From positions 558,001 to 622,000 of the forward strand of contig LVZA01000001.1 in the NCBI GenBank assembly GCA_023101505.1: a DNA stretch of 64,000 nucleotides, read 5' to 3'. Both the position numbers and the translations under genes were made by a program. Below the pieces are notes generated by a model that was not told the DNA's origin, made no database searches, and saw nothing but the letters and a program-made list of their open reading frames with translations. Position 1 is the stretch's first letter, and each line of letters opens with the position of its first letter. Positions 9,521 to 21,006 of the stretch are shown piece by piece. Source of the DNA: Pasteurellaceae bacterium Pebbles2. Its GTDB lineage: Bacteria > Pseudomonadota > Gammaproteobacteria > Enterobacterales > Pasteurellaceae.

Positions 9521-10438
9521 TTAAATCAAAACTTGTTGTGTTGCAACATAACTTTGTGGAACGGCTTCTTTATCTTCAAAAGTAACAAATTCCCACGCCG
9601 CTTGATTTTCTAATACTGCACGCAATAATTTGTTATTTAATCCGTGTCCTGATTTATATGCGCTAAACTCACCGATAAGGTTATAGCCACACATATATAA
9701 ATCGCCAATGGAGTCTAACATTTTGTGGCGAACTAATTCATCTTTGAAACGTAAACCGTCTTCATTTAAAACACGATAATTATCTAACACGATAGCATTA
9801 TCTAGGCTTCCACCTAATGCTAAGCCTTGCGATTGAAGATACTCGATATCTTTCATAAAGGCAAAGGTTCTTGCACGGCTAAGCTGTTGCACGAAGTTTT
9901 GCGCAGAGAAATCTAAGGTATATTTACTTAGATTTTTCGTAATCGCAGGGTGATCGAAATCAATGGTGAAATTTAAACGAAAGCCTGAGTAAGGTTTCAT
10001 TTCAGCCCATTTATCGCCATCTTCAACTCGAACAGTTTGTTTGATACGAATAAATTTCTTCGCCGCATTTTGTTCCTCAATACCCGCATCTAGCAATAAG
10101 TAAATGAATGGGCTTGAGCTTCCGTCCATAATTGGAATCTCAGGTGCATCAACTTCAATAATAACGTTATCAATACCTAAACCTGCCAATGCAGCATTCA
10201 GGTGTTCTACCGTAGAAATGCGCACACCCTCGTCATTTACTAAACAAGTACAAAGCATAGTATCACGTACTGCATTTGCTTCCGCTGGGAAATACACTGG
10301 CGGATTAAGATCAGTACGGCAATAAATAACGCCAGTATTAGCAGCTGCAGGGCGTAAGTTTAGGGTAACTTTATTACCGCTATGTAAGCCGATCCCTGTA
10401 ACTTTAATACTTTGTTTTAACGTTCTTTGTTTAATCAT
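9521..10438 (-). CDS. lpxC: UDP-3-O-acyl-N-acetylglucosamine deacetylase LpxC
   Basis: Zn2+ deacetylase that carries out the committed step of lipid A synthesis. The product has 305 residues, exactly the E. coli length, with all zinc ligands in register: His79 (STVEHL), His238 and Asp242 ([10 protein letters not shown]). The catalytic His265 is in KSGHG. It is the last gene of the dcw cluster, 54 bases after ftsZ, as in enterobacteria. The secM/secA genes that follow in E. coli are absent; a terminator and the convergent apbC follow instead. Confidence 0.98.
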   Translation of the reverse strand: MIKQRTLKQSIKVTGIGLHSGNKVTLNLRPAAANTGVIYCRTDLNPPVYFPAEANAVRDTMLCTCLVNDEGVRISTVEHLNAALAGLGIDNVIIEVDAPEIPIMDGSSSPFIYLLLDAGIEEQNAAKKFIRIKQTVRVEDGDKWAEMKPYSGFRLNFTIDFDHPAITKNLSKYTLDFSAQNFVQQLSRARTFAFMKDIEYLQSQGLALGGSLDNAIVLDNYRVLNEDGLRFKDELVRHKMLDSIGDLYMCGYNLIGEFSAYKSGHGLNNKLLRAVLENQAAWEFVTFEDKEAVPQSYVATQQVLI

Positions 10439-10492
10439 AATTTTTTCTCAACTTTTCACAAAATCGCTGAAGTTTCAATACGTTATTTTGCT

Positions 10493-11692
10493 TTAGTTAT
10501 TATTTCCACGCATAAATGCGGGTTTAAATATATCGTTATTAGTTAGCGTTGTTGGGCGCAATGGTTCAGGTGTTGTGTTAGTCGTTGGAGCAACTGGCTC
10601 TGCAGTCGGTGCGGTTTTCACTTGTTGACCACCTGCGAATGGTGCTAATTGCGCCACTTCTTCACCATCACCAATACCTGTAGCAACGATAGTTACACGA
10701 ATTTCATCAGTCATATCAGGCACTAAACTTGTACCGACCACAACAGTTGCTTCATCTGAAGCAAATGAACGAATAGTATCACCAACGGCATAGAATTCAT
10801 CTAAACCTAAGTCAAAACCCGCAGTAATATTTACTAATACGCCTTTCGCACCTGATAAATCAACATCTTCTAATAATGGGCTGGCAACGGCATCTTGCGC
10901 TGCTTTTTCGGCACGACCGTCAGCCGCAGCACCTTTAGCAATACCAGATCCCATCATCGCACGTCCCATTTCAGACATTACGGTGCGAACATCGGCAAAG
11001 TCCACGTTAATTAAGCCTGGTGAGGTAATCATATCTGAAATACCGGTTACTGCATTGCGGAGAATATCATTTACAGCAGAGAATGCTTGAATTAAAGTCG
11101 TGTTTTTACCCAATACTTTTAATAATTTTTCATTTGGAATGCTGATAAGTGAGTCAACGTGTTTTGATAACTCTTTAATACCTAATTCAGCAAATGCCAT
11201 ACGTTTTTTCCCTTCAAAAGAGAACGGTTTGGTTACGACAGCAACGGTGAGAATACCCAATTCTTTTGCAACTTGCGCAACGATAGGTGCGGCACCTGTA
11301 CCTGTACCACCGCCCATACCTGCTGCGATAAAGACCATATCTGCGCCCTCTAACATTGAGCGAATAGCTTCTTGATCATCTTCTGCCGCTTTACGACCGA
11401 CATTTGGATTTGCGCCAGCACCTAAACCACGAGTGGTTTCAGCACCAATTTGTACTGTTTGCTGTACTTTACTTTTGCGTAAAGCCTGGGCATCGGTATT
11501 CACCGCATAGAAGATAATTTCGCCGTGTTCATCGCTAACCATTGAAGATTCACCAACCAATGAGCCACCAGCATTAAGCATATTATCAACCATATGGTTT
11601 ACTGCATTACCGCCACCGCCGCCAACGCCGACAACCTTGATCAGCGTGCGACCTACTTCATCATCAAAATCATATTGTACAGGGTCAAACAT
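10493..11692 (-). CDS. ftsZ: Cell division protein FtsZ
   Basis: Tubulin-like GTPase that forms the Z ring. The 399-residue product has the GTP-binding signature GGGTGTG at 127-133, NTDAQAL near 65 and a C-terminal FtsA/ZipA-binding peptide ([10 protein letters not shown]) after a Thr/Pro-rich linker. Compared with E. coli there are about 17 extra residues (about 38-58, [16 protein letters not shown]) before the NTDAQAL strand. H. influenzae FtsZ has a similar insertion, so it appears to be a family trait and not damage. It follows ftsA by 82 bases; a promoter in that gap is possible but I did not place one. Confidence 0.98.
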   Translation of the reverse strand: MFDPVQYDFDDEVGRTLIKVVGVGGGGGNAVNHMVDNMLNAGGSLVGESSMVSDEHGEIIFYAVNTDAQALRKSKVQQTVQIGAETTRGLGAGANPNVGRKAAEDDQEAIRSMLEGADMVFIAAGMGGGTGTGAAPIVAQVAKELGILTVAVVTKPFSFEGKKRMAFAELGIKELSKHVDSLISIPNEKLLKVLGKNTTLIQAFSAVNDILRNAVTGISDMITSPGLINVDFADVRTVMSEMGRAMMGSGIAKGAAADGRAEKAAQDAVASPLLEDVDLSGAKGVLVNITAGFDLGLDEFYAVGDTIRSFASDEATVVVGTSLVPDMTDEIRVTIVATGIGDGEEVAQLAPFAGGQQVKTAPTAEPVAPTTNTTPEPLRPTTLTNNDIFKPAFMRGNNN

Positions 11693-11774
11693 TTGTATTC
11701 TCCGTAAATGCTAAAGCTCTAGCATATAAATTATTCTAAAATTCTTCCTATTGTAGATGAAAAATGTAAAATTA

Positions 11775-13067
11775 TCAAAATTCTGAGCCAACTTTCTTCA
11801 CTATTTTTTTAAAACCACCCCAAATAGAGCCTAAAATGCTTTCTTCAGAGGTTAAACTACTGATTAATGGCGTATTATCTTCGTCATTATGGTGGCTATA
11901 TTGGAGTAAGCCTAACACAGTAGCATATTGTGGTTTATTCACATAATCGGTCAGCCCTGTAATATTAAGTGGCGAACCAACACGAACGTGTGAACCGAAA
12001 ATCGTTGTTGCGCATTTTGCAATATCTTCCATATTTGCGCCACCACCGGTTAATACAATGCCCGCAATTAAATCAGCTTTTGCGCCTTTGCTAATTAAAT
12101 CTCTGCGTAAATGTTCCAATTCACTTTGTACCACTCGCAATAAATCGCCATAGCATTTAGAAGTAACATCAACAATTTGCGCTTTAGTAAACACTCTTGA
12201 TGCGCTACCGCCCAATCCTGTTACTTCGACCTTTTTCTTCGCAAAATGTTCCGCTAAATCTTCGCTAGGATTGACCGCACTTCCGTAATTAATTTTAATG
12301 CTTTCCGCTTCTTGGCGAGATGTGGTTAAACTTTGCGCAACAAAATCGGTAATATCGTTTCCGCCATAAGGTACAACTTTGCTATAACGCAACGCACCAT
12401 TGGTGTAAACCATAATATCCATAGAGCCGCCGCCGAAATCAATTAGGCACACACCAAGATCTTTTTCATCTTCGCTTAAGACAGAATAAGTTGATGCTAA
12501 GCCTGAAAAAACAATTTGGTCAACTTTTAGACCGCACATTTCTACCGCTTTTTGCAGATTATTTAACCACGCCTGATGACAGCCGATTAAATGGGCTTGT
12601 GCTTTTAAGCGAACGCCTTGTAAACCTAGTGGATTTTTAATATTTTGTTGCTGATCAACGGCAAATTCTTGGGGAATAACGTGAAGTAAAGACAAGCCCT
12701 CGGGTAATTTTACCGAACTGGCAGTGTGCATTGCTGAATCAATTTCATCTTGAGTTACTTCATTATTGGCTATTGGCACTAAACCGCTGTCGTTTAAACT
12801 TTGAATGTGTTCGCCTGTAATTGCCAACGTAACAGAAACAATTTGGCAATCTGCCACTGCTTCTGCGCCCTCAATCGCACGCTGAATAGATTTCACCACG
12901 GCAGCTAAATCTGTGATACTGCCTTTATCGATCCCTTTCGACGGACAACTACCATAACCCAATACGTTTACTACGCCATCAGGTAACACTTCACCAACCA
13001 CAGCAACAACTTTTGATGTGCCGACTTCCAATCCTACAATTGTTTTTGATTCCACAATTTTTGCCAT
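11775..13067 (-). CDS. ftsA: Cell division protein FtsA
   Basis: Actin-like ATPase that ties FtsZ filaments to the membrane and recruits later division proteins. The 430-residue product (E. coli 420) opens with the phosphate-1 motif [10 protein letters not shown], contains the phosphate-2 motif [12 protein letters not shown] and the adenosine motif VLTGGGANM, and ends with an amphipathic membrane-targeting helix ([17 protein letters not shown]). Located between ftsQ and ftsZ as usual. Confidence 0.97.
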   Translation of the reverse strand: MAKIVESKTIVGLEVGTSKVVAVVGEVLPDGVVNVLGYGSCPSKGIDKGSITDLAAVVKSIQRAIEGAEAVADCQIVSVTLAITGEHIQSLNDSGLVPIANNEVTQDEIDSAMHTASSVKLPEGLSLLHVIPQEFAVDQQQNIKNPLGLQGVRLKAQAHLIGCHQAWLNNLQKAVEMCGLKVDQIVFSGLASTYSVLSEDEKDLGVCLIDFGGGSMDIMVYTNGALRYSKVVPYGGNDITDFVAQSLTTSRQEAESIKINYGSAVNPSEDLAEHFAKKKVEVTGLGGSASRVFTKAQIVDVTSKCYGDLLRVVQSELEHLRRDLISKGAKADLIAGIVLTGGGANMEDIAKCATTIFGSHVRVGSPLNITGLTDYVNKPQYATVLGLLQYSHHNDEDNTPLISSLTSEESILGSIWGGFKKIVKKVGSEF

Positions 13068-13093
13068 TTTCTATAACTTCGCTGTTTTATCCC

Positions 13094-13864
13094 TTAATTT
13101 ACATCAGTAAAGCTCACTGCTGCGCCAACTTTATATCGTAGATCGACATAATTGATTCGTTTATTTTCAGGCACTTCGATTTGTGGATAAATCGTTACAA
13201 AACGGTCGATTTTGTTTTTCCATTCTCCACGCCCTAATTTTAATGTGATGTCGTTATCTAACACAATTTCCCAAGAACCACGCTCATTAATTGACAAGGT
13301 TTTGAGATTTAAATTTTTTGTTTTCAAATCATTATAAATTTTATGCCACGCTTCCAAGGCTTCTGTACTTTGGTAATCTTGCCCAAATAAACGAGGCATT
13401 GCGGTGTTTTTTAGTTTATCAAACGGTAGCTTAAAAACAACACCATCACTCGAAAGTAATTCATCTTTGTTCCAATAGGCAATCGGTGAATATTCCGCTA
13501 CCGATACACTTAAGCGATCTGGCCAGATTTTACGAACGACCGCCCCTTTTACCCAAGGCAAAGTTTCAATTTGCTCACGAATAACACTCACATCTTGCCC
13601 GAAAAAGCCCTTCAAATTCTCCATTTTCAGAATTTGATCACGTACATCGGTATTCGTAGTATATTGCGGTGAACCAATTAAAGCAAAAGAACTAATCGGT
13701 TTATCGTCAAGTTTTTCTAGCCAGCTTTGCCAATTAACATAAGTTACATAAAACAAAACAAGGCATAATAACAAAAGCAACGGCTTAAGCTGAATAAAAT
13801 TCTTCAGCTCAAAGCTCGGCATTTTTACGTTTTTTTGCTTTTGTGTGCGTTTAATTACCGCCAT
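13094..13864 (-). CDS. ftsQ: Cell division protein FtsQ
   Basis: Bitopic inner-membrane protein of the FtsQLB complex. The 256-residue product (E. coli 276) has a basic cytoplasmic tail (KRTQKQKNVKM), one transmembrane segment at about 27-46 (LKPLLLLLCLVLFYVTYVNW), then the POTRA domain (about 57-130) and the beta domain to the end. The start overlaps the ddlB stop as TAATG, indicating translational coupling. Confidence 0.94.
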   Translation of the reverse strand: MAVIKRTQKQKNVKMPSFELKNFIQLKPLLLLLCLVLFYVTYVNWQSWLEKLDDKPISSFALIGSPQYTTNTDVRDQILKMENLKGFFGQDVSVIREQIETLPWVKGAVVRKIWPDRLSVSVAEYSPIAYWNKDELLSSDGVVFKLPFDKLKNTAMPRLFGQDYQSTEALEAWHKIYNDLKTKNLNLKTLSINERGSWEIVLDNDITLKLGRGEWKNKIDRFVTIYPQIEVPENKRINYVDLRYKVGAAVSFTDVN

Positions 13865-14778
13865 TAAACACTTAACTCCAAGATTTTCTCAACCAATTTT
13901 TCAAAAGAATAACCCACGGTTGCTGCTGATTTTGGGAAAATGCTATGACTTGTCATTCCTGGGCAAGTGTTCACTTCAACTAAACGGAAACGCCCCTCGG
14001 CATCTTCCATTACATCAACACGTCCCCAGCCACGACAGCCTACTGTTTCATAGCCTTTTTTCACAATTTCAGCAACTTCGGCTTGACGTTCAGGGCTTAA
14101 CGCAGGGCAAATATACTGTGTGTTATCCGAAATATATTTGGCGTGATAATCATAAAATTCGCCTTCAGGAATAATTTGTACCGCTGGCAACACTTCGCCG
14201 TCTAGCACTGGTACAGAGTATTCCGCCCCAGCCAAAAATTCTTCCACTAATACAATTTCATCGTATTTTAACGCTTCATTAATCGCAGGCATTAATTCTT
14301 CGGCAGATTTTACTTTCGTTACGCCCACGCTTGAACCCTCGCTAGCAGGTTTAACGAATAAAGGTAAGCCTAATTCATCAATAATTTCAGCGACATTCAC
14401 GGCGTTGCCACGGAAAACAACAGACATTTTAGCTGTTGGCAAATCCACTGCTTTCCATAATAATTTAGTGCGATATTTATCTAAGGTTACAGCCGATGAC
14501 ATTACGCCACAGCCAGTATAAGGAATGCCTAACTGCTCCAATGCCCCTTGCACTACGCCATTTTCGCCCATTCCACCGTGTAAAATATTGAATGCTCGCT
14601 CAAATCCTTGTGTTTTTAGCTCTGAAAGTGCGGTGTCTTTTGGGTCAAAAGCGTGCGCATCATAACCTTGCTGGCGTAACGCTTCCAACACCGCTTTACC
14701 TGAATTTAAAGAAACTTCACGCTCACTTGAAGTACCACCGAGTAAAACGGCAATTTTTTGTTGTTTTAATGCTTTCAT
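13864..14778 (-). CDS. ddlB: D-alanine--D-alanine ligase DdlB
   Basis: ATP-grasp ligase that makes the D-Ala-D-Ala dipeptide added to UDP-MurNAc-tripeptide by MurF. The 304-residue product (E. coli 306) shows the N-terminal [21 protein letters not shown], the ATP-grasp [11 protein letters not shown], and the Mg-binding/catalytic end [14 protein letters not shown]. An uptake signal occurs inside the gene near 14628. Its stop overlaps ftsQ's start. Confidence 0.97.
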   Translation of the reverse strand: MKALKQQKIAVLLGGTSSEREVSLNSGKAVLEALRQQGYDAHAFDPKDTALSELKTQGFERAFNILHGGMGENGVVQGALEQLGIPYTGCGVMSSAVTLDKYRTKLLWKAVDLPTAKMSVVFRGNAVNVAEIIDELGLPLFVKPASEGSSVGVTKVKSAEELMPAINEALKYDEIVLVEEFLAGAEYSVPVLDGEVLPAVQIIPEGEFYDYHAKYISDNTQYICPALSPERQAEVAEIVKKGYETVGCRGWGRVDVMEDAEGRFRLVEVNTCPGMTSHSIFPKSAATVGYSFEKLVEKILELSV

Positions 14779-14796
14779 TTTTATTCCATTGATTCT

Positions 14797-16227
14797 TTAT
14801 TGTTTTGACCACAATTCTACAAGTTCACGAGAAAGTTTACTCACATTCCCCGCACCTTGAGCTAAAATTAAATCACCGTTTTGAACGATTTGATCCATAA
14901 TTTCCGCTAATTGGCTATGATCTGACACAAAAATCGGGTCAACTTTGCCCAAATTACGAATCGATCTCGCCAAAGATCGGCTGTCTGCCCCTGCTATCGG
15001 CTGCTCGCCTGCGGCATAAACATCGAGCAAGACTAATACGTCAACTTGCGATAATACTTGCACGAAATCATCAAATAAATCTCGTGTGCGTGAATAGCGA
15101 TGTGGTTGGAAAATCATTACCACACGCTTATTTTCCCAGCCTGAACGAGCGGCTTTAATGGTAACATCAACTTCCGTTGGGTGATGACCGTAATCGTCCA
15201 CTAACATTACTTTTCCGTTCGGACGAATAAATTCGCCTAACTGGTCAAAACGACGACCTGCACCTTGGAAATCAGCTAATGCGGCTAAAATTGCCTCATT
15301 GCCAATGCCTTCTTCTTTCGCCACTGCCAACGCTGCCGTCGCATTCAAGGCATTATGCTTACCTGGCACGTTTAACAACACATTAATGCGTTCGCCTGTT
15401 GGTGTAATCACATCATAATGCCCTTGGAAACCAGTTTGCTCATAATTTTCAATACGGTAATCGGCATTTTCATCAAAGCCGTAAGTAATCACTTGACGAC
15501 CTACTTGTGGCACTAATTCCATTAAGACCGAATCATCAGCGCACATCACCGCTAAACCATAAAATGGCAAATTGTGTAAGAAATTCACATAAGTGCGTTT
15601 CATTTCTTCAAAGTCGCCATTGTAGGTGTCCATATGGTCAGGTTCGATATTTGTTACCACCGAAACCATCGGTTGCAAATGCAAGAACGACGCATCACTT
15701 TCATCAGCTTCGGCGATCAAATAACGGCTCGCACCTAAATAAGCATTTGTCCCTGCCGATTTCACTAAACCACCATTTACGAATGTTGGATCGAGCCCTG
15801 CTTGAGTATAAATCATTGAAACCATTGCTGTTGTTGTGGTTTTGCCGTGCGTTCCCGCAATCGCAATACCGTGGCGGAAACGCATAATTTCCGCTAACAT
15901 TTGCGCACGCTGAATAACTGGAATACGATTTTCGTGTGCCGCAACCACTTCTACGTTATCTGCCTTAATCGCACTTGACACCACAACTACACTGGCATCT
16001 TTCACATTTTCTGCTTGGTGAGAAAAATAAATTTTCGCACCCAAAGAAACTAAGCGATTTGTTACCGCACTTTCTGCAATATCAGACCCTGTTACCGCAT
16101 AGCCCTCATTTAATAACACTTCGGCGATACCGCCCATTCCTGCGCCACCAATGCCTACAAAATGGATTGTGCGTACTCGACGCATACTTGGCACAGTTTG
16201 TCGAATTTTTTCTTGTCGTTGTTTCAT
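14797..16227 (-). CDS. murC: UDP-N-acetylmuramate--L-alanine ligase MurC
   Basis: Adds L-Ala to UDP-MurNAc, the first amino-acid step of the peptidoglycan precursor pathway. The 476-residue product (E. coli 491) has the Rossmann start [17 protein letters not shown], the Mur-ligase ATP loop GTHGKTTTT near 122, the ExxxSDASF segment, and the C-terminal domain with [10 protein letters not shown] and PHRYSR. Between murG and ddlB in the standard dcw order. Confidence 0.97.
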   Translation of the reverse strand: MKQRQEKIRQTVPSMRRVRTIHFVGIGGAGMGGIAEVLLNEGYAVTGSDIAESAVTNRLVSLGAKIYFSHQAENVKDASVVVVSSAIKADNVEVVAAHENRIPVIQRAQMLAEIMRFRHGIAIAGTHGKTTTTAMVSMIYTQAGLDPTFVNGGLVKSAGTNAYLGASRYLIAEADESDASFLHLQPMVSVVTNIEPDHMDTYNGDFEEMKRTYVNFLHNLPFYGLAVMCADDSVLMELVPQVGRQVITYGFDENADYRIENYEQTGFQGHYDVITPTGERINVLLNVPGKHNALNATAALAVAKEEGIGNEAILAALADFQGAGRRFDQLGEFIRPNGKVMLVDDYGHHPTEVDVTIKAARSGWENKRVVMIFQPHRYSRTRDLFDDFVQVLSQVDVLVLLDVYAAGEQPIAGADSRSLARSIRNLGKVDPIFVSDHSQLAEIMDQIVQNGDLILAQGAGNVSKLSRELVELWSKQ

Positions 16228-16265
16228 TCTTATCTCGCTACTGTTTATTTGACTATTCGTTAATG

Positions 16266-17351
16266 TTAGTTGGCATTCTCAATAATAACTTCTGCCACAC
16301 GTTGAGCCGAATGTGGCGTTGACATTGCTTTCGCTTTAATCGCCATTTCACGCAAGGTCGCTCGGTCTAATTGACTGATTAAATCCACCAAGACATCAGC
16401 ATTTAAATCGGCTTGCTCAACAATTTTAGCCGCTCCAACATCGGCTAAATATTTTGCATTAAGATATTGTTGTTTATCTTTATGTTGAAATGGCACAAAA
16501 ATTGCTGGCGTACCGACAGCGGCTAATTCACACACGGTCAATGCCCCTGAACGACAAATCACCAAATCCGCCCACGCATAGGCTTCTGCCATATCATCAA
16601 TAAATTCGGTAATTTTCACCGCGCTTTTCGCATTTTCAGGATAAAGTGCGGTAACATTTTCCACAGATCCTGCGCCAACTTGATGGCGAACTTCTAATTT
16701 ATCCGCCAAACGACTGACCACTTGTGGAATAGTTTGATTTAATACTCGTGCGCCTTGGCTACCACCCACCACTAAAACACGCAATTTTTGCGCCTGTTCG
16801 CCATTTTCTCGCTCAGCAAAACGCTGTTCAGGGCTAGGCATTTGGAATAAATCCGCACGCACAGGATTTCCCACCACTTCAGCTTGCGGAAAGGCACTAG
16901 GAAAGGCTTGTAAAACACGTTTAGCAATTTTGGCTAACCAAACATTTGTTAAACCTGCGACCGCATTTTGTTCGTGTAAAATCACAGGTACGCCACAAAG
17001 TTTCGCTGCAATGCCACCAGGCCCAGACACATAACCGCCCATACCTAAAACGGCATTAGGTTGATATTCTTGAATAATTTTGCGAGCTTGTAACACGGCT
17101 TTTGTGATCGCAAAAGGTGCTTTTAATAAAGCACCCAGCCCTTTGCCACGTAAACCTGAAATTTGAATAAATTTGATCGGAATGCCGTGCTTAGGTACAA
17201 GTTGGGCTTCCATTCGATCAGCCGTGCCTAACCAGCAAATTTGCCAGCCCTGCTGCTGTAAATATTGTGCAACGGCAATCGCAGGGAAAACGTGTCCCCC
17301 CGTTCCGCCTGCCATTACTAATAATCGTTTTGTTGAAGTATTTTGTTCCAT
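16266..17351 (-). CDS. murG: MurG, lipid II-forming GlcNAc transferase
   Basis: Transfers GlcNAc from UDP-GlcNAc to lipid I at the cytoplasmic face of the inner membrane. The 361-residue product (E. coli 355) has the N-terminal G loop [12 protein letters not shown], the [11 protein letters not shown] loop, [11 protein letters not shown], the [12 protein letters not shown] donor-site loop and [15 protein letters not shown]. Directly upstream of murC and downstream of ftsW. Confidence 0.97.
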   Translation of the reverse strand: MEQNTSTKRLLVMAGGTGGHVFPAIAVAQYLQQQGWQICWLGTADRMEAQLVPKHGIPIKFIQISGLRGKGLGALLKAPFAITKAVLQARKIIQEYQPNAVLGMGGYVSGPGGIAAKLCGVPVILHEQNAVAGLTNVWLAKIAKRVLQAFPSAFPQAEVVGNPVRADLFQMPSPEQRFAERENGEQAQKLRVLVVGGSQGARVLNQTIPQVVSRLADKLEVRHQVGAGSVENVTALYPENAKSAVKITEFIDDMAEAYAWADLVICRSGALTVCELAAVGTPAIFVPFQHKDKQQYLNAKYLADVGAAKIVEQADLNADVLVDLISQLDRATLREMAIKAKAMSTPHSAQRVAEVIIENAN

Positions 17352-17374
17352 ATAATCCTAATTTATCCTTTTTA

Positions 17375-18565
17375 TTAATCGTCTTTTAACCTTGCGTGTC
17401 CGCCACACATTAAACGATTTTCGTGGTCAATACGCAATAAAATCGCAATACTGATCGACATAATAAGCAAACTAGAGCCACCATAGCTCACCAATGGGAA
17501 CGTTAAACCTTTGGTCGGTAATAAACCTAATGCCATACCCAAGTTTACAAAACCTTGGAAGAAAATCCAAAAACTAATACCAAAAGCAAAAAAGCCTTTA
17601 AATCGTTGTTCTAATTGTAACGATTCTTTACCGATTTTCATTGCTCGAAATACCAAGGCTGCAAGTAAGAAAACAACCAGCAAAATACCGACTAAACCAA
17701 ATTCTTCGCCTAATATCGCCATTACAAAGTCGGTGTGTGCTTCAGGCAAATATTCTAATTTTTGAATAGAATTTCCTAACCCTTCGCCCCACAATTCGCC
17801 ACGTCCAAATGCCATTAGGGAATTTGATAGCTGGAAGCCTGTGCCATATGGGTCTTTGAATGGATCCATAAAACCTGTTAAACGCTTAAGACGGTATGCC
17901 GATGTAATTGCAAGCCACAAGAATAAAACTGCGCCTAATAAAATTAAGCCAACAAATTGCATAAAATGTGCGCCGACAATAAATAATAAGCCGAAAGTGA
18001 TAACGAATAGCACCACCGTACTACCTAAGTCAGGTTGCAAAAGTAGTAAGCCACCTAACACGCCCACCACCGCAAACGGCTTCACCGCACTTAATTTACG
18101 GCTACGCACTTCATCATAACGGCGAGTGAAATAACTCGATAAAAAGCAAATTAACGCTAATTTTGCAAATTCCGCAGGTTGGAAATTAAATAAAGGAAAT
18201 GGCAACCAACGACGAGCGCCGTTCACCGATTTCCCGATACCAGGGATCGCCACCGCAAGCAAGAGTAAAACGGCGATTAAGAAAATCCATAAATAATATT
18301 TTTCCCAACGCTCAATGGGAATACGCAGAAAGAAATAGCACGTAATGAAAGACAGTAACACATACAAAGCATCACGCTTGGCATAGTAAAATGGATCGCC
18401 CTCGTGGCGTGTGCCTGTGGGAATAGAAGCCGATGTTACCATTACAAAACCAACCAACAACAAGACAATAAATAGCCATAAGAGCGTGCGATCATACAGC
18501 AAATTACTTGGTGTGATCGTGCTCCAACGTTGATAATCGGATTTTAATTTATCAATAAACTGCAT
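17375..18565 (-). CDS. ftsW: FtsW, septal peptidoglycan polymerase (SEDS)
   Basis: SEDS-family glycosyltransferase that polymerises lipid II at the septum together with FtsI. The 396-residue product has about ten transmembrane segments and the family signatures NGARRWL (large periplasmic loop), QPDLGSTVVL and the C-terminal SYGGSSL. The catalytic-type Asp of SEDS proteins is expected in the loop around FMDPFKDPYGTGFQLSNS. Normal dcw position between murD and murG. Confidence 0.96.
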   Translation of the reverse strand: MQFIDKLKSDYQRWSTITPSNLLYDRTLLWLFIVLLLVGFVMVTSASIPTGTRHEGDPFYYAKRDALYVLLSFITCYFFLRIPIERWEKYYLWIFLIAVLLLLAVAIPGIGKSVNGARRWLPFPLFNFQPAEFAKLALICFLSSYFTRRYDEVRSRKLSAVKPFAVVGVLGGLLLLQPDLGSTVVLFVITFGLLFIVGAHFMQFVGLILLGAVLFLWLAITSAYRLKRLTGFMDPFKDPYGTGFQLSNSLMAFGRGELWGEGLGNSIQKLEYLPEAHTDFVMAILGEEFGLVGILLVVFLLAALVFRAMKIGKESLQLEQRFKGFFAFGISFWIFFQGFVNLGMALGLLPTKGLTFPLVSYGGSSLLIMSISIAILLRIDHENRLMCGGHARLKDD

Positions 18566-18574
18566 TCATAAACC

Positions 18575-19885
18575 TTATGATAACTGGGCTAAACGAGTAA
18601 ATTCCTCGCCTCGCTTTTCAAAAGAACTAAACTGATCAAGGCTTGCACAAGCAGGCGAAAGCAATACCATATCACCCGACGCTAAACGTGGACGCAAGGC
18701 GTTAATCGCTTGTTCCATTGTGTCGAACAGTTGGCTTTGCGCTGATAATTTTGCTAACTGTGCGCCATCTTGCCCGAAACAGTAACACAAAATTTCAGGC
18801 TTATTAATTAATTTTTCCAATTCAGAAAAATCTGCGCCCTTGCCGTCGCCGCCTAATAATAAATGCAATTTGCCGTCAAGGTGCAATCCTGTTAATGCAG
18901 CTACGGTGCTACCGACGTTCGTCGCTTTGCTATCGTTAATCCAGCGTACGCCATTGGCGAAATGCGCTAATTGGAAGCGATGATCTAAGCCAGTAAAAGT
19001 GCGAAGTGCGGTTAAAATTCCGTCCATTTTCACACCAACCGCCTGCGCCAATGCTACAGATGCAAGGGCATTCATATAATTATGACGACCTGAAATTTTC
19101 ACTTCATCACACGGCAAAATCACGCTTTCGCCAGCCATTAAATATTGCTTGCCTTGTTCCGTTTTCAGCCAGTAATCAGCATTATTTTCCGCAAAACTTA
19201 CTTGGCGAGCCGCACTTTGCTTGCCGTCTTCTTTGGTTAATAAATCTTCGCCATTTATCACCGCAGTTTCAGCGTTGTGATAAATTTTTAATTTCGCTTG
19301 GCGATAATCTTCTAAATCCACATAACGATTTAAATGGTCTTCCGACACATTCAACACCGTCGCCACGGCTGCTTTTAAGCTGTAAGTGGTTTCAAGCTGG
19401 AAACTCGATAATTCTAACACATACAAATCATATTCACTTTCCAATAAAGAAAGCGCAGGAATGCCAATATTTCCGCCCATTCCCACTCGCAAGCCAGCGG
19501 CTTTTGCCATTTCGCTGACTAAAGTCGTTACGGTAGATTTGCCGTTAGAACCTGTAATTGCCACAATGGGTTTATTGACTTCACGGCAAAATAATTCGAT
19601 GTCGCCAATCACTTCAACGCCTGCTGAAAGTGCGGTTTGAATTTCAGGTGTTTTTACCGCAAGCCCTGGGCTAATCACAATAATATCGCTTTCAAGCAAC
19701 CAATCTTGATTTAATCCGCCAGTATGAAGTGGAATATGTGGCGCTAATTGATCTACGCCCGCAGGGTTTTGGCGTGTGTCGATTACTCGCACATTCGCTT
19801 GTTTTTTCACTAAAAAATCAACGCAAGACAAACCTGTCTTGCCTAAACCAATGACGGTAACTTTTTTATTTTGATAATCTGCCAT
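18575..19885 (-). CDS. murD: UDP-N-acetylmuramoylalanine--D-glutamate ligase MurD
   Basis: Adds D-Glu to UDP-MurNAc-L-Ala. With the start at 19885 the product has 436 residues (E. coli 438) and begins MADYQNKKVTVIGLGKTG. A longer reading from 19975 would overlap mraY and lacks support, whereas AAGGG precedes 19885. Motifs: the ATP loop ITGSNGKSTV, ELSSFQLE, NVSEDHLNRY, and the C-terminal LLLGGDGKGADF and LLSPACASLDQF. Two uptake signals lie within the gene, near 19007 and 19628. Confidence 0.96.
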   Translation of the reverse strand: MADYQNKKVTVIGLGKTGLSCVDFLVKKQANVRVIDTRQNPAGVDQLAPHIPLHTGGLNQDWLLESDIIVISPGLAVKTPEIQTALSAGVEVIGDIELFCREVNKPIVAITGSNGKSTVTTLVSEMAKAAGLRVGMGGNIGIPALSLLESEYDLYVLELSSFQLETTYSLKAAVATVLNVSEDHLNRYVDLEDYRQAKLKIYHNAETAVINGEDLLTKEDGKQSAARQVSFAENNADYWLKTEQGKQYLMAGESVILPCDEVKISGRHNYMNALASVALAQAVGVKMDGILTALRTFTGLDHRFQLAHFANGVRWINDSKATNVGSTVAALTGLHLDGKLHLLLGGDGKGADFSELEKLINKPEILCYCFGQDGAQLAKLSAQSQLFDTMEQAINALRPRLASGDMVLLSPACASLDQFSSFEKRGEEFTRLAQLS

Positions 19886-19917
19886 TTTACAACCCTTTGT
19901 TTTATTAGCGAATTTTA

Positions 19918-21000
19918 TTAACGCAATTTTAAGGTGACTAAACCTAATAACACCAACATTAATGAAATAATCCAAAAGCGGATAATCACTCGTGGTTCAG
20001 GCCAGCCTTTTAATTCATAATGGTGGTGAATTGGTGCCATACGGAAAATACGTTTTTTGCGCAATTTATATGAGCCAACTTGCAAAATCACCGACACCGT
20101 TTCCATTACGAACACACCGCCCATAATCACTAATAAAAATTCTTGGCGCACTAATACGGCGATCACGCCTAACGCTCCGCCTAATGCTAATGAACCTACA
20201 TCGCCCATAAATACTTGCGCTGGGTACGTGTTAAACCACAAAAAGCCTAAGCCTGCGCCCACGATTGCAGTACAGAAAATCACTAATTCTGAGCTATATT
20301 TAATGTAGGGAATATATAAATATTTCGACCACTCAATGTTCCCTGTCGCCCACGCGATTAAGGCAAAGGCAGCCGCTACAAATACCGTCGGCATAATGGC
20401 TAAGCCGTCTAAACCGTCAGTTAAATTCACCGCATTACTCGTGCCAACAATCACAAAATACGCCAACACAATATAAAACAGCCCTAATTGTGGCATTATG
20501 TTTTTGAAAAATGGCACAACCAAGCGAGTAGCATCGGTGTCCTGCCCCACTAAATACATTCCGACCACCGCAATTAAAGCGATTAACGATAGCCAAAAAT
20601 ATTTCCAGCGAGCAATTAAACCGTCGGTATTTTTGTATTTAATTTTGCGATAATCATCAACAAAACCCACAGCACCGTAGCCGAGCAACACAAATAAACT
20701 GAACCAAATGTACGGATTTGATAAATCACTCCAAAGCAAAGTGCTTAAGGTAATTGTGAACAAAATCATAATACCGCCCATTGTTGGCGTACCACGTTTT
20801 TGGAAATGGCTTTCAGGGCCGTCATTACGAACTTCTTGACCAAATTTAAAAATCTGCAAACGGCGGATCATTTGGGGACCAATCCATAAAGACAGCAAAA
20901 GTGCGGTCAAAAGTGCTAAAACTGCACGCACCGACAAATAAGAAATAACGTGAAAACTACTAAAATATTGCTCCAACTGTGAAGCAAGCCAAACTAACAT
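19918..21000 (-). CDS. mraY: Phospho-MurNAc-pentapeptide transferase MraY
   Basis: Integral membrane enzyme that makes lipid I from UDP-MurNAc-pentapeptide and undecaprenyl phosphate. The product has 360 residues, the same length as in E. coli, with about ten transmembrane segments and the catalytic motifs [17 protein letters not shown] (Asp pair), [12 protein letters not shown] and the loop with [13 protein letters not shown]. It lies between murF and murD. Confidence 0.97.
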   Translation of the reverse strand: MLVWLASQLEQYFSSFHVISYLSVRAVLALLTALLLSLWIGPQMIRRLQIFKFGQEVRNDGPESHFQKRGTPTMGGIMILFTITLSTLLWSDLSNPYIWFSLFVLLGYGAVGFVDDYRKIKYKNTDGLIARWKYFWLSLIALIAVVGMYLVGQDTDATRLVVPFFKNIMPQLGLFYIVLAYFVIVGTSNAVNLTDGLDGLAIMPTVFVAAAFALIAWATGNIEWSKYLYIPYIKYSSELVIFCTAIVGAGLGFLWFNTYPAQVFMGDVGSLALGGALGVIAVLVRQEFLLVIMGGVFVMETVSVILQVGSYKLRKKRIFRMAPIHHHYELKGWPEPRVIIRFWIISLMLVLLGLVTLKLR

Positions 21001-21006
21001 ACTGGA

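Noticed and set aside
19006-19518. 170-codon open frame antisense to murD
   Set aside because: Lies wholly inside murD, has no ribosome site and shows no protein-like motif.
19885-19975. Longer murD start at 19975
   Set aside because: The extra 30 residues overlap mraY and are absent from MurD proteins; AAGGG precedes the ATG at 19885.
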